Shown here: one piece after another, positions 7,967 to 18,929 of the stretch
Numbering within the stretch: position 1 is the stretch's first letter
Layout of the letters: each line of letters opens with the position of its first letter
Source of the DNA: Cellulosimicrobium sp. CUA-896
GTDB lineage: Bacteria > Actinomycetota > Actinomycetes > Actinomycetales > Cellulomonadaceae
Direction: 5' to 3'
Assembly: GCF_001942335.1 (NCBI RefSeq)
Contig: NZ_MKKH01000027.1
Location: 1-42,301 of the forward strand
DNA: 42,301 nucleotides
Position numbers and translations under genes: made by a program
Notes under the pieces: model-generated
What the model was told of the DNA's origin: nothing
The model's input: only the letters and a program-made list of their open reading frames with translations
The model's database searches: none

Positions 7967-9861
7967 ATGGTGCACGACGGATGGGGAGCGCGCTGGGCGG
8001 GGGCGACCCCCGCGGCCACGACCGAGGAGCCTCCGGCGCCGCCGGGGCGGGCGCCCGGCGCCGTCGCCCACCGGCGCCGCGTCCGACGACGCGTGCTCGT
8101 CGCCGTGCTGGCACTCACCGTGCTGGTCGCCGCCTGGTGCGCCTGGCTGGCCGCTGACGTCCTGCGGGCGCGGTCGTCGCTCGAGCGGGCGGCGGCGGAG
8201 CTGCCCGCGCTGCAGCGGACGGTGACCTCGGGCGGTGACGCCGCCGCCGGGACACGGCAGGTCCAGGAGGCGGCGCGCACCGCCGCGGACGCGACGTCCG
8301 GACCGCACTGGCGGCTCGCCCGGCTCCTCCCGGTCGTCGGGGACGACGCCCGGGCCCTCGGCGACGTCGCCGCCGCCGTGGACGGCCTCGCGTCGCAGGC
8401 GCTCCCGCGCCTCGCGCGCGCCGCCGAGGTCGCGGCGCCGGCGCAGCTCGTCCCGCGCGACGGTGCGGTCGACCTCGGCCCGCTCGAGGACGCCCGCGCG
8501 GACGTGCTGGCGGCGGACGCCTCCGTCGCCGCCGCGGCGGCGACCGTCTCCGGCATCGACACGCAGACGCTCGTCACGCCCCTCGGGCAGGCCGTCGAGG
8601 AGCTGGAGGCCCACCTGGCCGAGATCCGGTCGCAGACCGCCACGGCCGCGCGGGCGGTCGACCTGGTGCCCTCGATGCTGGGCGCCGACGGCCCGCGCGA
8701 CCACCTCGTCCTCGTGCAGAACAACGCCGAGCCGCGGGCGGCCGGCGGCATCGCCGGGTCCGTGCTCCACGTCCGGGCGCGGGACGGCCGCCTCGAGCTC
8801 GTCGAGGTCCGTCCCGGCAACGAGCTCGACGGACCGACGAGCGCGGTCGAGCTCTCGCGCGCGGAGGAGGCGCTCTTCGGGGACGACCTCGGCCGGTACA
8901 TGCTCAACGTGACCTCCACCCCGGACTTCCCCCGCACGGCCGCCGTCGCCCGGCAGATCTGGGCCGACCGCACCGGTGTGCAGGTCGACGGCGTCCTCGC
9001 CGTCGACCCGGTGGCGCTCCAGGGCGTGCTCGCGGCGACCGGTCCCGTGGCGTTCACCGACCCTGCCGGCACCGAGGTCCGGCTCACGGGCGACGACGCC
9101 GCGGCCTTCCTCCTCAACGGCGTGTACCGCCGCTACGAGGACCCGGCGACCCAGGCGTCGTGCTCGCCGCGGCGGCGCACGCGGTGCTGGGTGCGTTGAC
9201 GTCCTCGGGCGGCGCGGACCCGGCGCGCGTCGTCGGGGCGCTCGCGGACGCCTCGCGCGAAGGGCGTCTGCTCGTGTGGTCCGCCCACGGCGACGAGCAG
9301 GACCGTCTCGCCGGGACGGTGCTCTCCGGGGAGCTGGACGGGGTGCTGCCCGCGGGCGCGGGGGGTGCGACGTCGCCCGTGCTCGGCGTCTACCTCAACG
9401 CGTCGTCGGCGTCGAAGACGGGCTACTACCTGAGCACGAGCGTCCGGGTCGAGGACGTGACCTGCCGGCCCGACGGCTCCCAGCGCTTCACGGCGTCCGT
9501 GACGCTGACCTCGACACTGACCCCGGAGGAGGCCGCCGCGCTGCCGGCCTACGTGACCGGCGCCCGCGACGGTGACGGCACGATCCGGACCAACCTGCTC
9601 GTCTACGCGCCCCGCGACGGCGGGATCCTCGGCACGCCGGGAGCCGACGGCGGGCCGGGCCTGTTCTCCCAGGTGCACGACGGCCTCGTCGTCGGGGCGC
9701 GCACCGTCGCGCTGGCCCCGGGGGAGACCGCGACATACCGCTACGACGTGCTCACGGGCAAGAACCAGCGGGGAATCGTTTCGGTGAGGAAAACTCCTGG
9801 CGTCCCCGGCTCCTCCGACGCGCTCCCGGCTGTCGGCTGTGCCGGCCCCGTGCTCTTCTAG
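7967..9861 (+). CDS. DUF4012 membrane-anchored extracellular protein (one frame break)
   Basis: Restored length is 631 aa. A basic cytoplasmic N-terminus (HRRRVRRRVLVAV) leads into one membrane helix at about residues 45-65; the rest is predicted outside the cell. DUF4012 blocks are visible: SMLGADGPRDHLVLVQNNAE, PRAAGGIAGSVL, LNVTSTPDFPRTAAVARQIW, GVLAVDPVALQGVLAATGP and LVWSAHGDEQDRLAGTV. The family is widespread in actinobacteria, often near cell-surface polysaccharide genes, but its function is unknown. A lost base near 9159 splits the protein after EDPATQ. A second DUF4012 protein at 39220 shares the same blocks. Both are followed by a LAxTG surface-protein gene. Confidence 0.9.
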
Positions 9862-9953
9862 TCGTGCACGGCGGGCGCACCGCGGTCCACCCGGCCTCGA
9901 GGGTCGCGGACCGGAGGTGCCCGCTCCGTTCACCAAGGCAGGGGGCCTTCGAC

Positions 9954-10544
9954 ATGAACGTTCGACGCGCAACGACCATGCTCCTCCTCGGCGCCGCGCT
10001 GGTGGCCACGCCGGCCGCGGCAGCGTCCGCCTACGAGGCGGACGAGTACGAGGTCGGCATCTCGACCACCACCCCGGCTCCGGGCGAGTCCTTCACCGTC
10101 ACGGTCGGCGGGCCGGCGGAGAACCCGACGATCACGCTGACCGTCACGTCGCCCGACGTGCCCGACGGCGCCATCGCGATCGCCGGGACCAAGGCGCTCA
10201 CGAAGGGCACGACGGACGGGTTCGCCTCGTTCACGGTGACGCTCTCCGAGCCGTCGAGCTACGCGATCCAGGCGACCGACGCCGACGGGACCGTGCTCTC
10301 GTCGCAGCAGGTCGTCGTCCCGAGCGACGCCGCGGGCACGGACGGTGCCGCGGGCACGGACGACGACGGTGACGGCGACGCGGCGGGCGCGAGCGGCGCG
10401 TCGGGCTCCTCGAGCGGCCCCGGCCTCGCCGAGACGGGTGCGGACGAGGTGCTCCTCGTGGCGGGCGCCGGGCTCCTCGTCGCGGGTGGCGTGACGGCCC
10501 TGGCCGTCAGCCGCCGGCGACGCACCGCGAGCAGCGGCGCCTGA
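9954..10544 (+). CDS. Secreted LAETG sortase-substrate surface protein
   Basis: This 196-aa protein has a signal peptide (about 1-30, cleavage near AAASAYEA) and an Ig-like beta-rich ectodomain with alternating Thr/Val strands. A flexible Asp/Gly/Ser linker follows, then a C-terminal sorting signal: LAETG, a hydrophobic helix and an RRRR tail. LAxTG is the motif recognised by class E sortases of high-GC actinobacteria, so the product should be covalently fixed to the wall. No sortase gene is in the window. It follows the DUF4012 gene by 92 bases and precedes strong hairpins, so it ends this small transcription unit. Confidence 0.88.
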   Translation: MNVRRATTMLLLGAALVATPAAAASAYEADEYEVGISTTTPAPGESFTVTVGGPAENPTITLTVTSPDVPDGAIAIAGTKALTKGTTDGFASFTVTLSEPSSYAIQATDADGTVLSSQQVVVPSDAAGTDGAAGTDDDGDGDAAGASGASGSSSGPGLAETGADEVLLVAGAGLLVAGGVTALAVSRRRRTASSGA

Positions 10545-10545
10545 C

Positions 10546-10573
10546 GACGGCGGCGCCCGCGGGCGCCGCCGTC
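10546..10573 (+). terminator. Strong terminator hairpin after the LAETG gene
   Basis: A 12-13 bp perfect GC stem starts one base after the stop codon. No T-tract follows, as is common in this GC range. Confidence 0.75.
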
Positions 10574-10583
10574 CGAGCACCTC

Positions 10584-10604
10584 GCGGGCCGGCTCCCGGC
10601 CCGC
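10584..10604 (+). terminator. Second hairpin, possible back-up terminator
   Basis: A perfect 9-bp stem (GCGGGCCGG with CCGGCCCGC) has a 3-base loop and lies 10 bases after the first hairpin. Together they separate the DUF4012/LAETG unit from the polysaccharide operon. Confidence 0.5.
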
Positions 10605-10738
10605 ACGGCCGCGGGGACGGACGTACGCGTCCCCGCCGGCACTCCTCACGGCACGCGCGGACGGGCCGGGACCGCGCGTCGGCGCGCACCCGGCCACGGT
10701 CCGCCGTGCCGTCGCACTCAGACGTCGCGGGGGGCACC

Positions 10739-12274
10739 ATGACGTTGGAACGAGAGCAGGACCTCCGACCGGTCGGTCCCGACCGGTCGGCTCCGCCGGA
10801 CGGCGCGCGGCCGGTCGCGCCGCCGTTCGACACCGGACAGCTCGTGCGCATCGCGCTCGGCGCCTACCGGCGGCCGGGCTGGAAGACCCGGCTGACCCGC
10901 AGGGTCGCGCTGGTCGACACGGTCGCGGTCTCGGCCGCCGTCGCCGCCGCCTACCTCGTGCGGTTCGACGGCTTCGACGGGACCGCGCTCGACGTCCAGT
11001 ACCTCGCGATCTCCGTCGGCCTGCTCGTCGCGTGGTCGCTCGCGCTGCGCATGGCGTTCTCGCGCGAGAGCCGCGTCCTCGGCACGGGCGCGCCGGAGTA
11101 CGCGCGGGTGGTCAACGCGACGCTCGCGGTCTTCGGGGCGGTCGCCGTGGTGGCGTACCTCCTGCGGTACGACCTGGCACGCGGCTACGTCGCGATCGCG
11201 CTGCCCGTCGGGGTCGTGCTCCTGCTGCTCGGCCGCTACGCCGTCAAGCGACGGCTCGCCGGCCTGCGGGCGCGCGGCCGCTGCCGCTCGCGGACCATCG
11301 TGGTCGGCGGACGGGACGGGGCCGCCCACCTGGTCGGCGAGCTGCGCAAGGACCCGCGCACGGGGTACGAGGTCGTCGGGACCTGCGTCCCGGGGGGTCC
11401 GGTGGAGCCGCACGAGCGGGTGGCAGGCGTGCCGGTCGTCGGCGACGTCACCGACGGCGCACGGCTCGTCGGGCCGTTGCGGGTCGACACGGTCATGGTG
11501 ACCGGGTCCGACCTCGTCACGCCGCGCACGGTGAAGCGGCTCGCCTGGGACCTCGAGCCCTGGGGTGCGGACCTGGTCCTCGCCCCGGCGCTCACCGACG
11601 TCGCCGGGCCGCGGATCCGGACACGGCCGGTGGCCGGCCTCCCGCTGCTGCACGTCGAGGCGCCGGGGTACTCCGGGCCGCAGCACGTCCTCAAGCGGGC
11701 CTTCGACGTCGTCGGCGCGGCGGTGCTGGTCCTGCTGTTCTCCGTGCCGCTGGTGGTCACGGCGGTCGCGGTCAAGGTGTCGAGCCGAGGGCCGGTCTTC
11801 TTCCGGCAGGAGCGCGTGGGGCTGCAGGGGGAGCCCTTCACGGTGCTCAAGTTCCGGTCGATGACCGCCGACGCGGAGGCACGGCTCGAGGACGTCCTCG
11901 GCGTCGGGAACGTCGGCGTGTTCTACAAGCCGCGCCACGACCCGCGGGTGACGCCCGTCGGGCGGTTCATCCGGCGGTGCTCGATCGACGAGCTGCCGCA
12001 GCTGTTCAACGTTCTCGGCGGGTCGATGAGCCTCGTCGGTCCGCGACCGCAGGTCCCGCTCGAGGTCGACCAGTACGACGACGAGATCGGGCGCCGGCTC
12101 CTGGTCCGCCCCGGCCTGACGGGGCTGTGGCAGGTCTCGGGACGCAACAACCTCACGCTCGAGGAGAGCGTGCGCCTCGACCTGTACTACGTCGAGAACT
12201 GGACGATGGCGGGGGACCTGCTGATCCTGCTGCGGACGCTGCGAGCGGTGGTGGGGCGTGACGGCGCCTACTGA
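10739..12274 (+). CDS. Polyprenyl glycosylphosphotransferase, first step of exopolysaccharide synthesis
   Basis: This 511-aa protein transfers a sugar-1-phosphate from a nucleotide sugar to undecaprenyl phosphate, priming the repeat unit. The N-terminal half has four or five membrane helices (about 55-180) and a nucleotide-binding-like domain (about 180-310). A further helix and the catalytic bacterial sugar transferase domain start at [16 protein letters not shown] (about 319). Catalytic blocks are [41 protein letters not shown] and [14 protein letters not shown]. It opens the operon; its first codons contain two tandem palindromes. The stop lies within the next gene (17-base overlap). Confidence 0.94.
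   Translation: MTLEREQDLRPVGPDRSAPPDGARPVAPPFDTGQLVRIALGAYRRPGWKTRLTRRVALVDTVAVSAAVAAAYLVRFDGFDGTALDVQYLAISVGLLVAWSLALRMAFSRESRVLGTGAPEYARVVNATLAVFGAVAVVAYLLRYDLARGYVAIALPVGVVLLLLGRYAVKRRLAGLRARGRCRSRTIVVGGRDGAAHLVGELRKDPRTGYEVVGTCVPGGPVEPHERVAGVPVVGDVTDGARLVGPLRVDTVMVTGSDLVTPRTVKRLAWDLEPWGADLVLAPALTDVAGPRIRTRPVAGLPLLHVEAPGYSGPQHVLKRAFDVVGAAVLVLLFSVPLVVTAVAVKVSSRGPVFFRQERVGLQGEPFTVLKFRSMTADAEARLEDVLGVGNVGVFYKPRHDPRVTPVGRFIRRCSIDELPQLFNVLGGSMSLVGPRPQVPLEVDQYDDEIGRRLLVRPGLTGLWQVSGRNNLTLEESVRLDLYYVENWTMAGDLLILLRTLRAVVGRDGAY
10765..10790. promoter_or_regulatory. Two tandem copies of palindrome CCGACCGGTCGG
   Basis: The same perfect 12-bp palindrome occurs at 10765-10776 and 10779-10790, two bases apart (14-bp period), starting 26 bases inside the first polysaccharide gene. 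Tandem dyads of this type are typical for TetR-like repressors. It encodes part of the poorly conserved N-terminus, so amino-acid constraint does not obviously explain it. Confidence 0.5.
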
Positions 12275-13157
12275 GCGGGTGTCCCGGCCCCTCATCGGCA
12301 TCGCCACGTACCGCCGGCCCGAGCTGCTCGCCGCGCTCCTGCGGTCGCTCGGGCGCTCGGTGGGCACGGCCCGTCCCCGGATCGTCGTCGTCGACAACGA
12401 CCCGGCCGGCTCGGCCGCCGGCGTCGCGCCGGCGGCCGGGTACCCGCACGAGTACCACCACGAGCCCGCACCGGGCATCGCGGCGGCGCGCAACCGGGTC
12501 CTGTCGTTGCTGCACGACGACGAGGACGCGGTGATCTTCGTCGACGACGACGAGGTGGTCGACCCGGGCTGGTACACGGCGCTGGTCGACGCCTCGCGCG
12601 GCGCCGACGTCGTGTCCGGGCCCGTCGTCGCCCGGTACGGGCCCGGCCTGCCGCGGTGGGTCGTGCGCGGACGCTTCTTCGACCGGGACCGTCAGGCGTC
12701 GGGGACGCCGACGCGGCACCCGGCGACGAACAACGTCCTCGTGCGGGTCGCTGCGCTGCGTCGACTGCGCGGCGAGTGGTTCCGGGAGGACTTCTCGAGC
12801 ACCGGCGGGAGCGACACGGAGCTGTTCGACCGGCTGCGTCGCGACGGCGCACGGCTGGTGTGGTGCGACGACGCCGTCGTCCGCGAGGACGTCCCGGCGT
12901 CGCGGGCCACCGCGCGCTGGCTGTGGCGCCGCAACGTGCGCCTGGGCAACGTCACGTCCCGGGTGCGGCTCGCCGGCACCCCGCGACCGCTCCGGGTGCT
13001 CCTCGGTGCGGGACGCATGGGGGCGGGGACCGTGCTCAGCGCCCTCGACCTCGTGCGCCGGGGACACCTCACGCGCGTCCGCGCGACGCACGTGCCGAAG
13101 GGCTGGGGCATGGTGCAGGCCGCGCTCGGCGTCCACGTCGAGGAGTACCGCCGCTGA
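12258..13157 (+). CDS. Glycosyltransferase family 2
   Basis: This 299-aa GT-A fold enzyme begins PLIGIATYRRPELLAALLRS, followed by the nucleotide-binding VVVDNDPAG, GIAAARNRVL and the metal-binding VIFVDDDEVVDPGWY (about residue 95). The acceptor region has SGTDTELFDRLRR-like spacing (GGSDTELFDRLRRDG). It adds a sugar to the lipid-linked repeat unit on the cytoplasmic face. GTG at 12258 overlaps the preceding gene by 17 bases; GTG at 12279 is an alternative start. The stop overlaps the next ATG (TGATG). Confidence 0.9.
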   Translation: MTAPTERVSRPLIGIATYRRPELLAALLRSLGRSVGTARPRIVVVDNDPAGSAAGVAPAAGYPHEYHHEPAPGIAAARNRVLSLLHDDEDAVIFVDDDEVVDPGWYTALVDASRGADVVSGPVVARYGPGLPRWVVRGRFFDRDRQASGTPTRHPATNNVLVRVAALRRLRGEWFREDFSSTGGSDTELFDRLRRDGARLVWCDDAVVREDVPASRATARWLWRRNVRLGNVTSRVRLAGTPRPLRVLLGAGRMGAGTVLSALDLVRRGHLTRVRATHVPKGWGMVQAALGVHVEEYRR

Positions 13158-14543
13158 TGCTCGACGTCCTCCTGCTGCTCGCCGCGCTCGTCGCGCCGGT
13201 CGTCGTGCTGACCTACCGGCACGCGCCGGTGCTCGTCCTCGCGGTCACGCTCGTGACGCTCGCGCTGCCGCTCGTCGTCCTGGACCTGGACCCGGCGGCG
13301 AACGAGGTCGTGCACCCGGGCATGGCGACGTGGGCGCCCCGGCTCCTCCTGCCCGCCCTCGTCCTGCTCCTCGCGCTGCTGCCCTTCGCCGCCTGGCCGC
13401 GCTACGAGGACCGGCACCCGTTCGTGGCGCTCCTCGCGGTCCCGGTGCTCGTCCTCGCGGTCACCACGGTCTGGTCGGGCACGACCACCCAGTGGGCCGG
13501 TGTCGTGCACCTGTCCACCGGCGCCCTCGCGTGGGTCGTCGGCGCCCGGCTCGCGCCGTCGCTCGGCAGGAGCGACCGCCACGACGCCGTCGTCGTCGGC
13601 ACGGTGCTCGCGGTGCTCGGCGCGCAGCTCGTGCTCTGCCTCCTCCAGGTGACGGGGATCGCGTTCGCCGTCGAGGCGTCGGACCAGGGGCTGAGCAGGC
13701 GCGCGGCACGTTCGGGCACCCGGGCGACCTGGGCAAGGTCGCCGTCGCCCTCATGGCGCTCGTGCTGCCGTGGACGGTCTCGGAGGTCGCGCGCCTGCGC
13801 TGGGCCGCCACGGCCACGATCATCACCGGGTTCCTCGCCGTGGGCACCACGCTCTCCCGCGGGAACATCCTCGCGTGCGGCGTCCTCGTCGTCGTGTGGG
13901 CGTTCGCGATCTCCCGCCGGCGGTTCAGCGGCCGGGCGTTCGGGATCGTGCTGCTCGCCGGGGCGGCGAGCGTCCCGTTCCTCGGCACGCTCCTGGTCCG
14001 GTTCCGGCTCGACCCGGACGGCGGCTCGCGGCCCGAGCTCATGCGGGCGGCGGTCGAGCAGCTGCAGCGCTCGCCGTGGTGGGGCACGGGCCCCAACTCG
14101 TACGTCGAGGTCGTCGGCCGCTTCGACACCGCCACCGCCTACGGGCTGCCTGTGCACAACGCCGCGCTCCTGCTGCTCTGCGAGCTGGGCGTGGTCCTGA
14201 CCCTCCCGCTCGCGGCCTTCCTCGTCGTCGCGGCCGGGCGCACGCTCGCCGCCCGGCGCTCGTCGGACCGGTTCGCCTCCGCCTCCGCGGCGGCGCTGCT
14301 CGCGTGCGCCTCGCGGGTCTGGTCGTCGTCGGGACCGGGTGGGGCATGCTCAAGGGGGCCGTGCTCCTGACGTGGGTCCTCGTGCCGTCGTTGCTGTACC
14401 ACCGCTTCGGGCGTCTCGCGCCGCAGGACGCGCGCCCGGGCGACGGCCTCGGCCGCGCCGCGGTGCCCGCGGCCGAGCCGACGCCCGGAGCGCCCGACGC
14501 CCGTGCCGGACGTGGGCTCGTCGTGACGGGACGGCGACCGTGA
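13157..14543 (+). CDS. O-antigen ligase/Wzy polymerase-like membrane protein (two frame breaks)
   Basis: Restored length is 462 aa with about ten membrane helices, from MLDVLLLLAALVAPVVVLTY onwards. It has the O-antigen ligase/polymerase family pattern in the second half: FGHPGDLGKVAVALM, TTLSRGNILACGV, and a large loop before the WWGTGPNSYVEVVGRFD motif and HNAALLLLCELGV. Its place among glycosyltransferases and a flippase suggests the repeat-unit polymerase. Single-base losses near 13704 and 14300 split it into three frames. The end overlaps the next start as GTGA. Confidence 0.85.
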
Positions 14544-16496
14544 CCGCGCGCGCCGGCGCCCCGCTGGTGTCCGTCGTCGTCCCCACGGTGCTGCGCTCGC
14601 GCCTGCAGCGGGCCGTCGCGCACGCGCGGTCGCAGGAGGTCGCCGGTCGCGTCGAGGTCGTCGTGGTCGTCGACACCGTCCCCGACGAGGCGGCCCGCCG
14701 CCTGCTCGACGAGATCGCCGACACCGTGGTGCTCACCCGGGGGCGGCAGGGCGCCGGCGTGGCGCGCAACCTCGGCGTGCGTGCCGCCACCGCCCCGTTC
14801 GTCGCGTTCCTGGACGACGACGACGAGTGTACCCGGGTCATCTCGCCGCCGCCCTGGCCATGCTCGACGACCCCGCCGACCCGGCGGACGTCGTCGGCGC
14901 GCGGGTCACGCAGCGGACCCCGGACGGGGCGACGTCGGAGCCGGTGCCGCGCCGGCTGCTGGCGCCCGGCCAGGACGTGCTCGACTTCCTCTTCCGCCGG
15001 CGCAGGCCCGACATCGCGCGCCCGTCGATCTACACCTCGACGCTGGTGGCGCGCCGCGCGACGGCGCTGGCGACACCGTGGCGCGAGGGCCTGCCGCGGC
15101 ACCAGGACTGGGAGTGGCTGCGCGCGCTCCAGGCGCGGGCGCCGCGGTGCGCCAGTCGCCGCACCTGGGGGCACGCATCCACATGGGGTCGGCCGGGTCG
15201 ATCTCGGCGACCAGCGACTGGGAGGCGTCGCTCGACTGGGGCCGCACGTGGCGGCCGACGGCGTCCCGCTCCGTCTACGTCGACTTCGTCGCCGGGCAGC
15301 CCCTGCGCTACGCCACGCAGGCCGGTCGCTGCGCGGCACGGTCGCGTGCGTGCGCGAGATCGCCGCGGCGCGCGCCCTGCCCTCGTGGGGACCTCTCGCG
15401 CTCGGGCTCGGCGGGGTCCTGCCGCGCGGCGCCGCGCTGCGCGTGCTCGCGCGCCTGCGGCGTGCACGCCGTCGACCACGGGTGCTGCTGTCCGCCGGGC
15501 GCCTGGACCGTCCGGCAACCCGTACGTCGAGCTCCTGGCCGGCGCGCTGCGGGAGCAGGTCGACGTCGAGTACTTCGGCTGGCGGCGCGCGCTCACCTCG
15601 AGGTACGACGTCCTGCACGTGCACTGGCCCGACCACCTGACGCGCGGTGCCGGACGGGCCCGCACGCTCGCCAAGCAGCTCCTGTTCGCGCTCCTGCTGA
15701 TCCGGCTCGCGGCCGGCCGCGTCACCGTCGTGCGCACCGTCCACAACCGCACCCCCCACGAGGCGGGCTCGCCCGCCGAGCGTGCCCTGCACCGGCGGCT
15801 CGAGGCGACGACGCGCGCCTGGATCCACCTCGTGCCGCCCGAGGACGGCCCGCCCGACCCGGGCGTCGCCGTCGTCCCGCACGGCCACTACCGGTCGGTC
15901 TACCCTCCGGTGCGCCCGCTGGAGACGGCGACCGGCACCGTCCTGTACTTCGGGTACGTGCGCCCGTACAAGGGCGTCGCGCGCCTGTGCGAGCAGTTCC
16001 GGGTGCTGCGGCGCGACGACCTGCGCCTGCGGGTCGTCGGGCGTCCGATCGACGCGCGGACGGCCGCGGACGTCACCGCGGCGAGCGACGGCGACCCGCG
16101 GATCGACCTCGTGCTCCGCGGCGTGCCACCGCAGGACCTGGCGGCCGAGATCGAGCCTCGACCCTGGTGGTGCTCCCGTTCGAGGAGCTGTACAACTCCG
16201 GGTCCGTCCTGCTCGCGCTCTCGCTGAACCGCCCCGTCCTCGTCCCGGCGAGCCCGTCGAGCGTGCGGCTGCGGGACGAGGTCGGCGCGCACTGGGTCCG
16301 CACGTACGCGGGTCCGCTCACCGCCGCGGCCCTCGAGGAGGCGTACGAGGCCGTCGCGCGGCGTGCCGAGACCGAGGGCTTCGGCGCCGCGCAGCTCCAC
16401 GGGCGGGAGTGGCCCGAGATCGCCCGGGCCCACGTCGAGGTGTTCCGCGGCGCCGCCCGCGGCCCGCACGACGGCGCAGGACGGGGGCGGCGATGA
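14540..16496 (+). CDS. Two-domain glycosyltransferase, GT2 joined to GT4-like (five frame breaks)
   Basis: Restored length is 653 aa. Residues about 1-310 are a GT-A family 2 enzyme (PLVSVVVPTVL, GAGVARNLGV, FVAFLDDDDEWYPGHL, HQDWEWLRAL). Residues about 315-650 are a GT-B protein starting RVLLSAGRLDRPGNPYVELL, with YDVLHVHWPDHLT, VVRTVHNRTPHE, VLYFGYVRPYKGV and FEELYNSGSVLLALSLNRP. Breaks lie near 14828, 15137, 15326, 15519 and 16156. No TGA, TAG or TAA string exists in any frame from about 15361 to 15636, across the domain junction. G/C-run losses cannot hide a stop, so the fusion looks genuine, although GTG at 15479 could be an internal start. It overlaps the flippase start (ATGA). Confidence 0.82.
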
Positions 16497-17982
16497 CGGC
16501 CACGACGCTCCCGGACCGCGCGCACCGCGCCGCGCACGGTGCGCGCGTCGTCGTGGTCGGCCAGGCGGTGCGCTTCGTGCTGCAGCTCGCGGGCCTCGCC
16601 GCGCTCGCCCGGCTCCTCACGCCGGCCGACTTCGGCCTCGTCGCGATGGTGACCGCCGTCGTCGGCGTCGCGGAGGTCCTGCGCGACTTCGGCCTGTCCT
16701 CGGCCGCCGTCCAGGCGCGCCGCCTGAGCGAGCAGCAGCAGAGCAACCTCTTCTGGCTCAACGGGGCGATCGGTGTCGCGCTCGCCGGCGGGCTGGTGCT
16801 CGTCGGCCCGCTCGTCGAGCGGTTCTACGGCACACCGGGGGTCGCGACCGTCGTCGCGCTGCTCGCGCCGGCCGTGCTGCTGAGCGCGCTGTCGACGCAG
16901 TTCCGGGCCCGCCTCAACCGCGAGATGCGCTTCACCGCGCTCGCGGTGAGCGACGTCGTCGCGCAGGCCGCCGCACTCGTCGTGGCCGTGTCGATCGCCC
17001 TCGCACGCGGCGACTTCGTGGCCCTCGTCGGACAGCAGCTGACCCTCGCGCTCGTCGCGCTGTGCTCGCTCGCGCTGTGGACGCGCTGGCTCCCCGGGCG
17101 TCCCCGCCGCGGCGCCGGCATGGCGCACCTCCTGCGCTTCGGGGGGAACGTCGCCGCCACGCAGCTCCTGGGGTACCTGAGCCGCAACGTCGACACGCTG
17201 GTCGTGGGGCGCGTGCTCGGGGACGTCGCCGTCGGTGTCTACAGCCGCGCGTTCCAGCTGCTCATGCTGCCGCTCAGCCAGATCAACGCGCCGGCGACGA
17301 CCGTGGCCCTGCCCGTGCTCTCGCGCAGCCAGGACGACCCCGCCGACTTCCGCCGCCTCGTCGTGCGGAGCCAGGGGATCCTGCTCACCGTCGTGCTCGG
17401 CGCCGTCTCGCTCCTGTTCACCGCGGCCCCGCTCGTCGTCGAGGTGTTCCTCGGCCCGCAGTGGGAGGACGCCGTCCCGATCCTGCGCCTGCTCTGCGTC
17501 GCGGCGCGTTCCAGGCCGCCGGGTACGTCTCCTACTGGTGCTTCGTGGGCCTCGGCCTCACGGGGTCGCACCTGCGCTTCACGCTCGTGAGCCGGCCGCT
17601 CGTCATCGGGGCCGTCGTGCTCGGGGGAACGGGCGGCGTGCTGGGCGTCGCGGGCGCGTACGGCGCGGGCGTGCTGCTCGTGTGGCTCGGAGGCCTGTGG
17701 TGGCTGCGCGACGTCGAGGCGGTGCCCACGCGACGCCTGCTGGGCGACGGGCTGCTGCTCGCCGGCGTGCTCGGCGCGGGCGCCGGCGTCGGGACGCTGG
17801 TCGCGTCCTGGTCGGAGTCGACCGGGCTCGTCACCGCGACGGCGCTCGGCGTCCTGGCGCAGCTCGCGGCCCTCGCTCTCGCGTACGCGGCGGTCCCGCC
17901 GTTCCGGGACCGCCTGCGCAGCACCGCCCAGTTCGCGCGGCTCGCCGTCAGCCGCGGAGCCCGTCCCGGTCCGGCGTCGTGA
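16493..17982 (+). CDS. Wzx-type polysaccharide flippase (one frame break)
   Basis: Restored length is 496 aa, with about 12-14 membrane helices. It belongs to the polysaccharide transporter group of the MOP superfamily: ALARLLTPADFGLVAMV, FGLSSAAVQARRLSEQQQ, NLFWLNGAIGV, RFGGNVAATQLLGYLSRN, VDTLVVGRVLGDVAVGVYSR and PALSRSQDDPADF-like (PVLSRSQDDPADFRR). It should flip the lipid-linked repeat unit across the membrane. One lost base near 17507 (before GAFQAAGYVSYWCF) shifts the last quarter. The ATG overlaps the preceding stop, and the next gene follows after nine bases. Confidence 0.92.
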
Positions 17983-17991
17983 GGAGCGCAG

Positions 17992-18929
17992 ATGGTTGAG
18001 ATCGTCCACTGGAACCCGGTGCGCCGGCAGGTGCCCGGCTGGCGCGGGCTCCTGACGCCGCGCCGACCTGTGAACAACTTCGGCGACCTGCTGGGGCCCG
18101 TGATCGTGCGCGAGCTCGTCGCGCGGGCCGGCGGCGACCCCGCCGCGGGAGCGACGCGCGGCTGGTCACCGTGGGGTCGGTGCTCGCCATGGCCCGCGCG
18201 GGGGACGTGGTGTGGGGCTCCGGGGTCAACGGGAAGCTCGTCGACCGCGAGCACGCGCTCTCCGACGTCGACGTCCGCGCCGTCCGGGGCCCCCGCACGC
18301 GCGACTTCGCGCGACGGCGCGGCGCCGAGGTCCCCGAGGTCTACGGCGACCCCGGGCTGCTCGTGGGGCACCTGTGGACCCGCTCGGCGCTCGCGGGCGA
18401 CCGGCCGCGCACCGACCACCTCGTCGTGCCGAACCTCCACGACCTCGCCGCGGCCGACCGTGCGCACCCGACGCTGTCGCCCCGGTCGCCGCTCGACGTG
18501 TGTCTCGGGACCATCGCGGCGAGCGGGTTCGTCGTCGCCTCGTCGTTGCACGGCGTCGTCGTGGCCGACGCGCTGGGGGTGCCGGCGCGGTTCGTGCGCT
18601 CGGCCGTGGAGCCCGAGCTCAAGTACCGCGACTACCTCGAGGGCACCGGGCGCGCCGACGTCGAGATCGCGGAGACGGTCGAGGACGCGCTGCGGCTCGG
18701 CCCGCACCCGCCGCCCGCGTGGGATCCCGGGCCGCTCCTGCGCGCGTTCCCGGCGGAGCTGTGGGGGCTGCGGACGGTCGTCGAGGCGGCGCGACCGGTG
18801 TCGGGCGGACCGCTGGCGCACGGGCCGACGACGGGCGGGAACGCCGCGGAGAGGCGAGCATGGTCGGGGCAGCGCACCGGAGAGGGGCCCGGTGCGGGAC
18901 AGGGGGCAGGTCTTCATGGACTTTCGTGA
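17992..18929 (+). CDS. Polysaccharide pyruvyl transferase family protein (one frame break)
   Basis: Restored length is 312 aa. The family transfers pyruvate from phosphoenolpyruvate to a sugar of the repeat unit, adding a negative charge. Visible features: MVEIVHWNPV, VNNFGDLLGPVIVRELV at the N-terminus (the NFGD block), VWGSGVNGK, VRAVRGPRTRDF, YGDPGLLV and VVASSLHGVVVADALGVP, a conserved SLHG motif. A base lost near 18150-18157 shifts the frame before LVTVGSVLA. AGGAG precedes the ATG. The gene overlaps the following kinase gene by 14 bases. Confidence 0.86.

Noticed and set aside
15479..16496. Separate GT4-like gene starting at GTG 15479
   Set aside because: There is no upstream stop string in any frame for the first domain to end, and no good ribosome site; an internal start is possible but a separate gene is not favoured.
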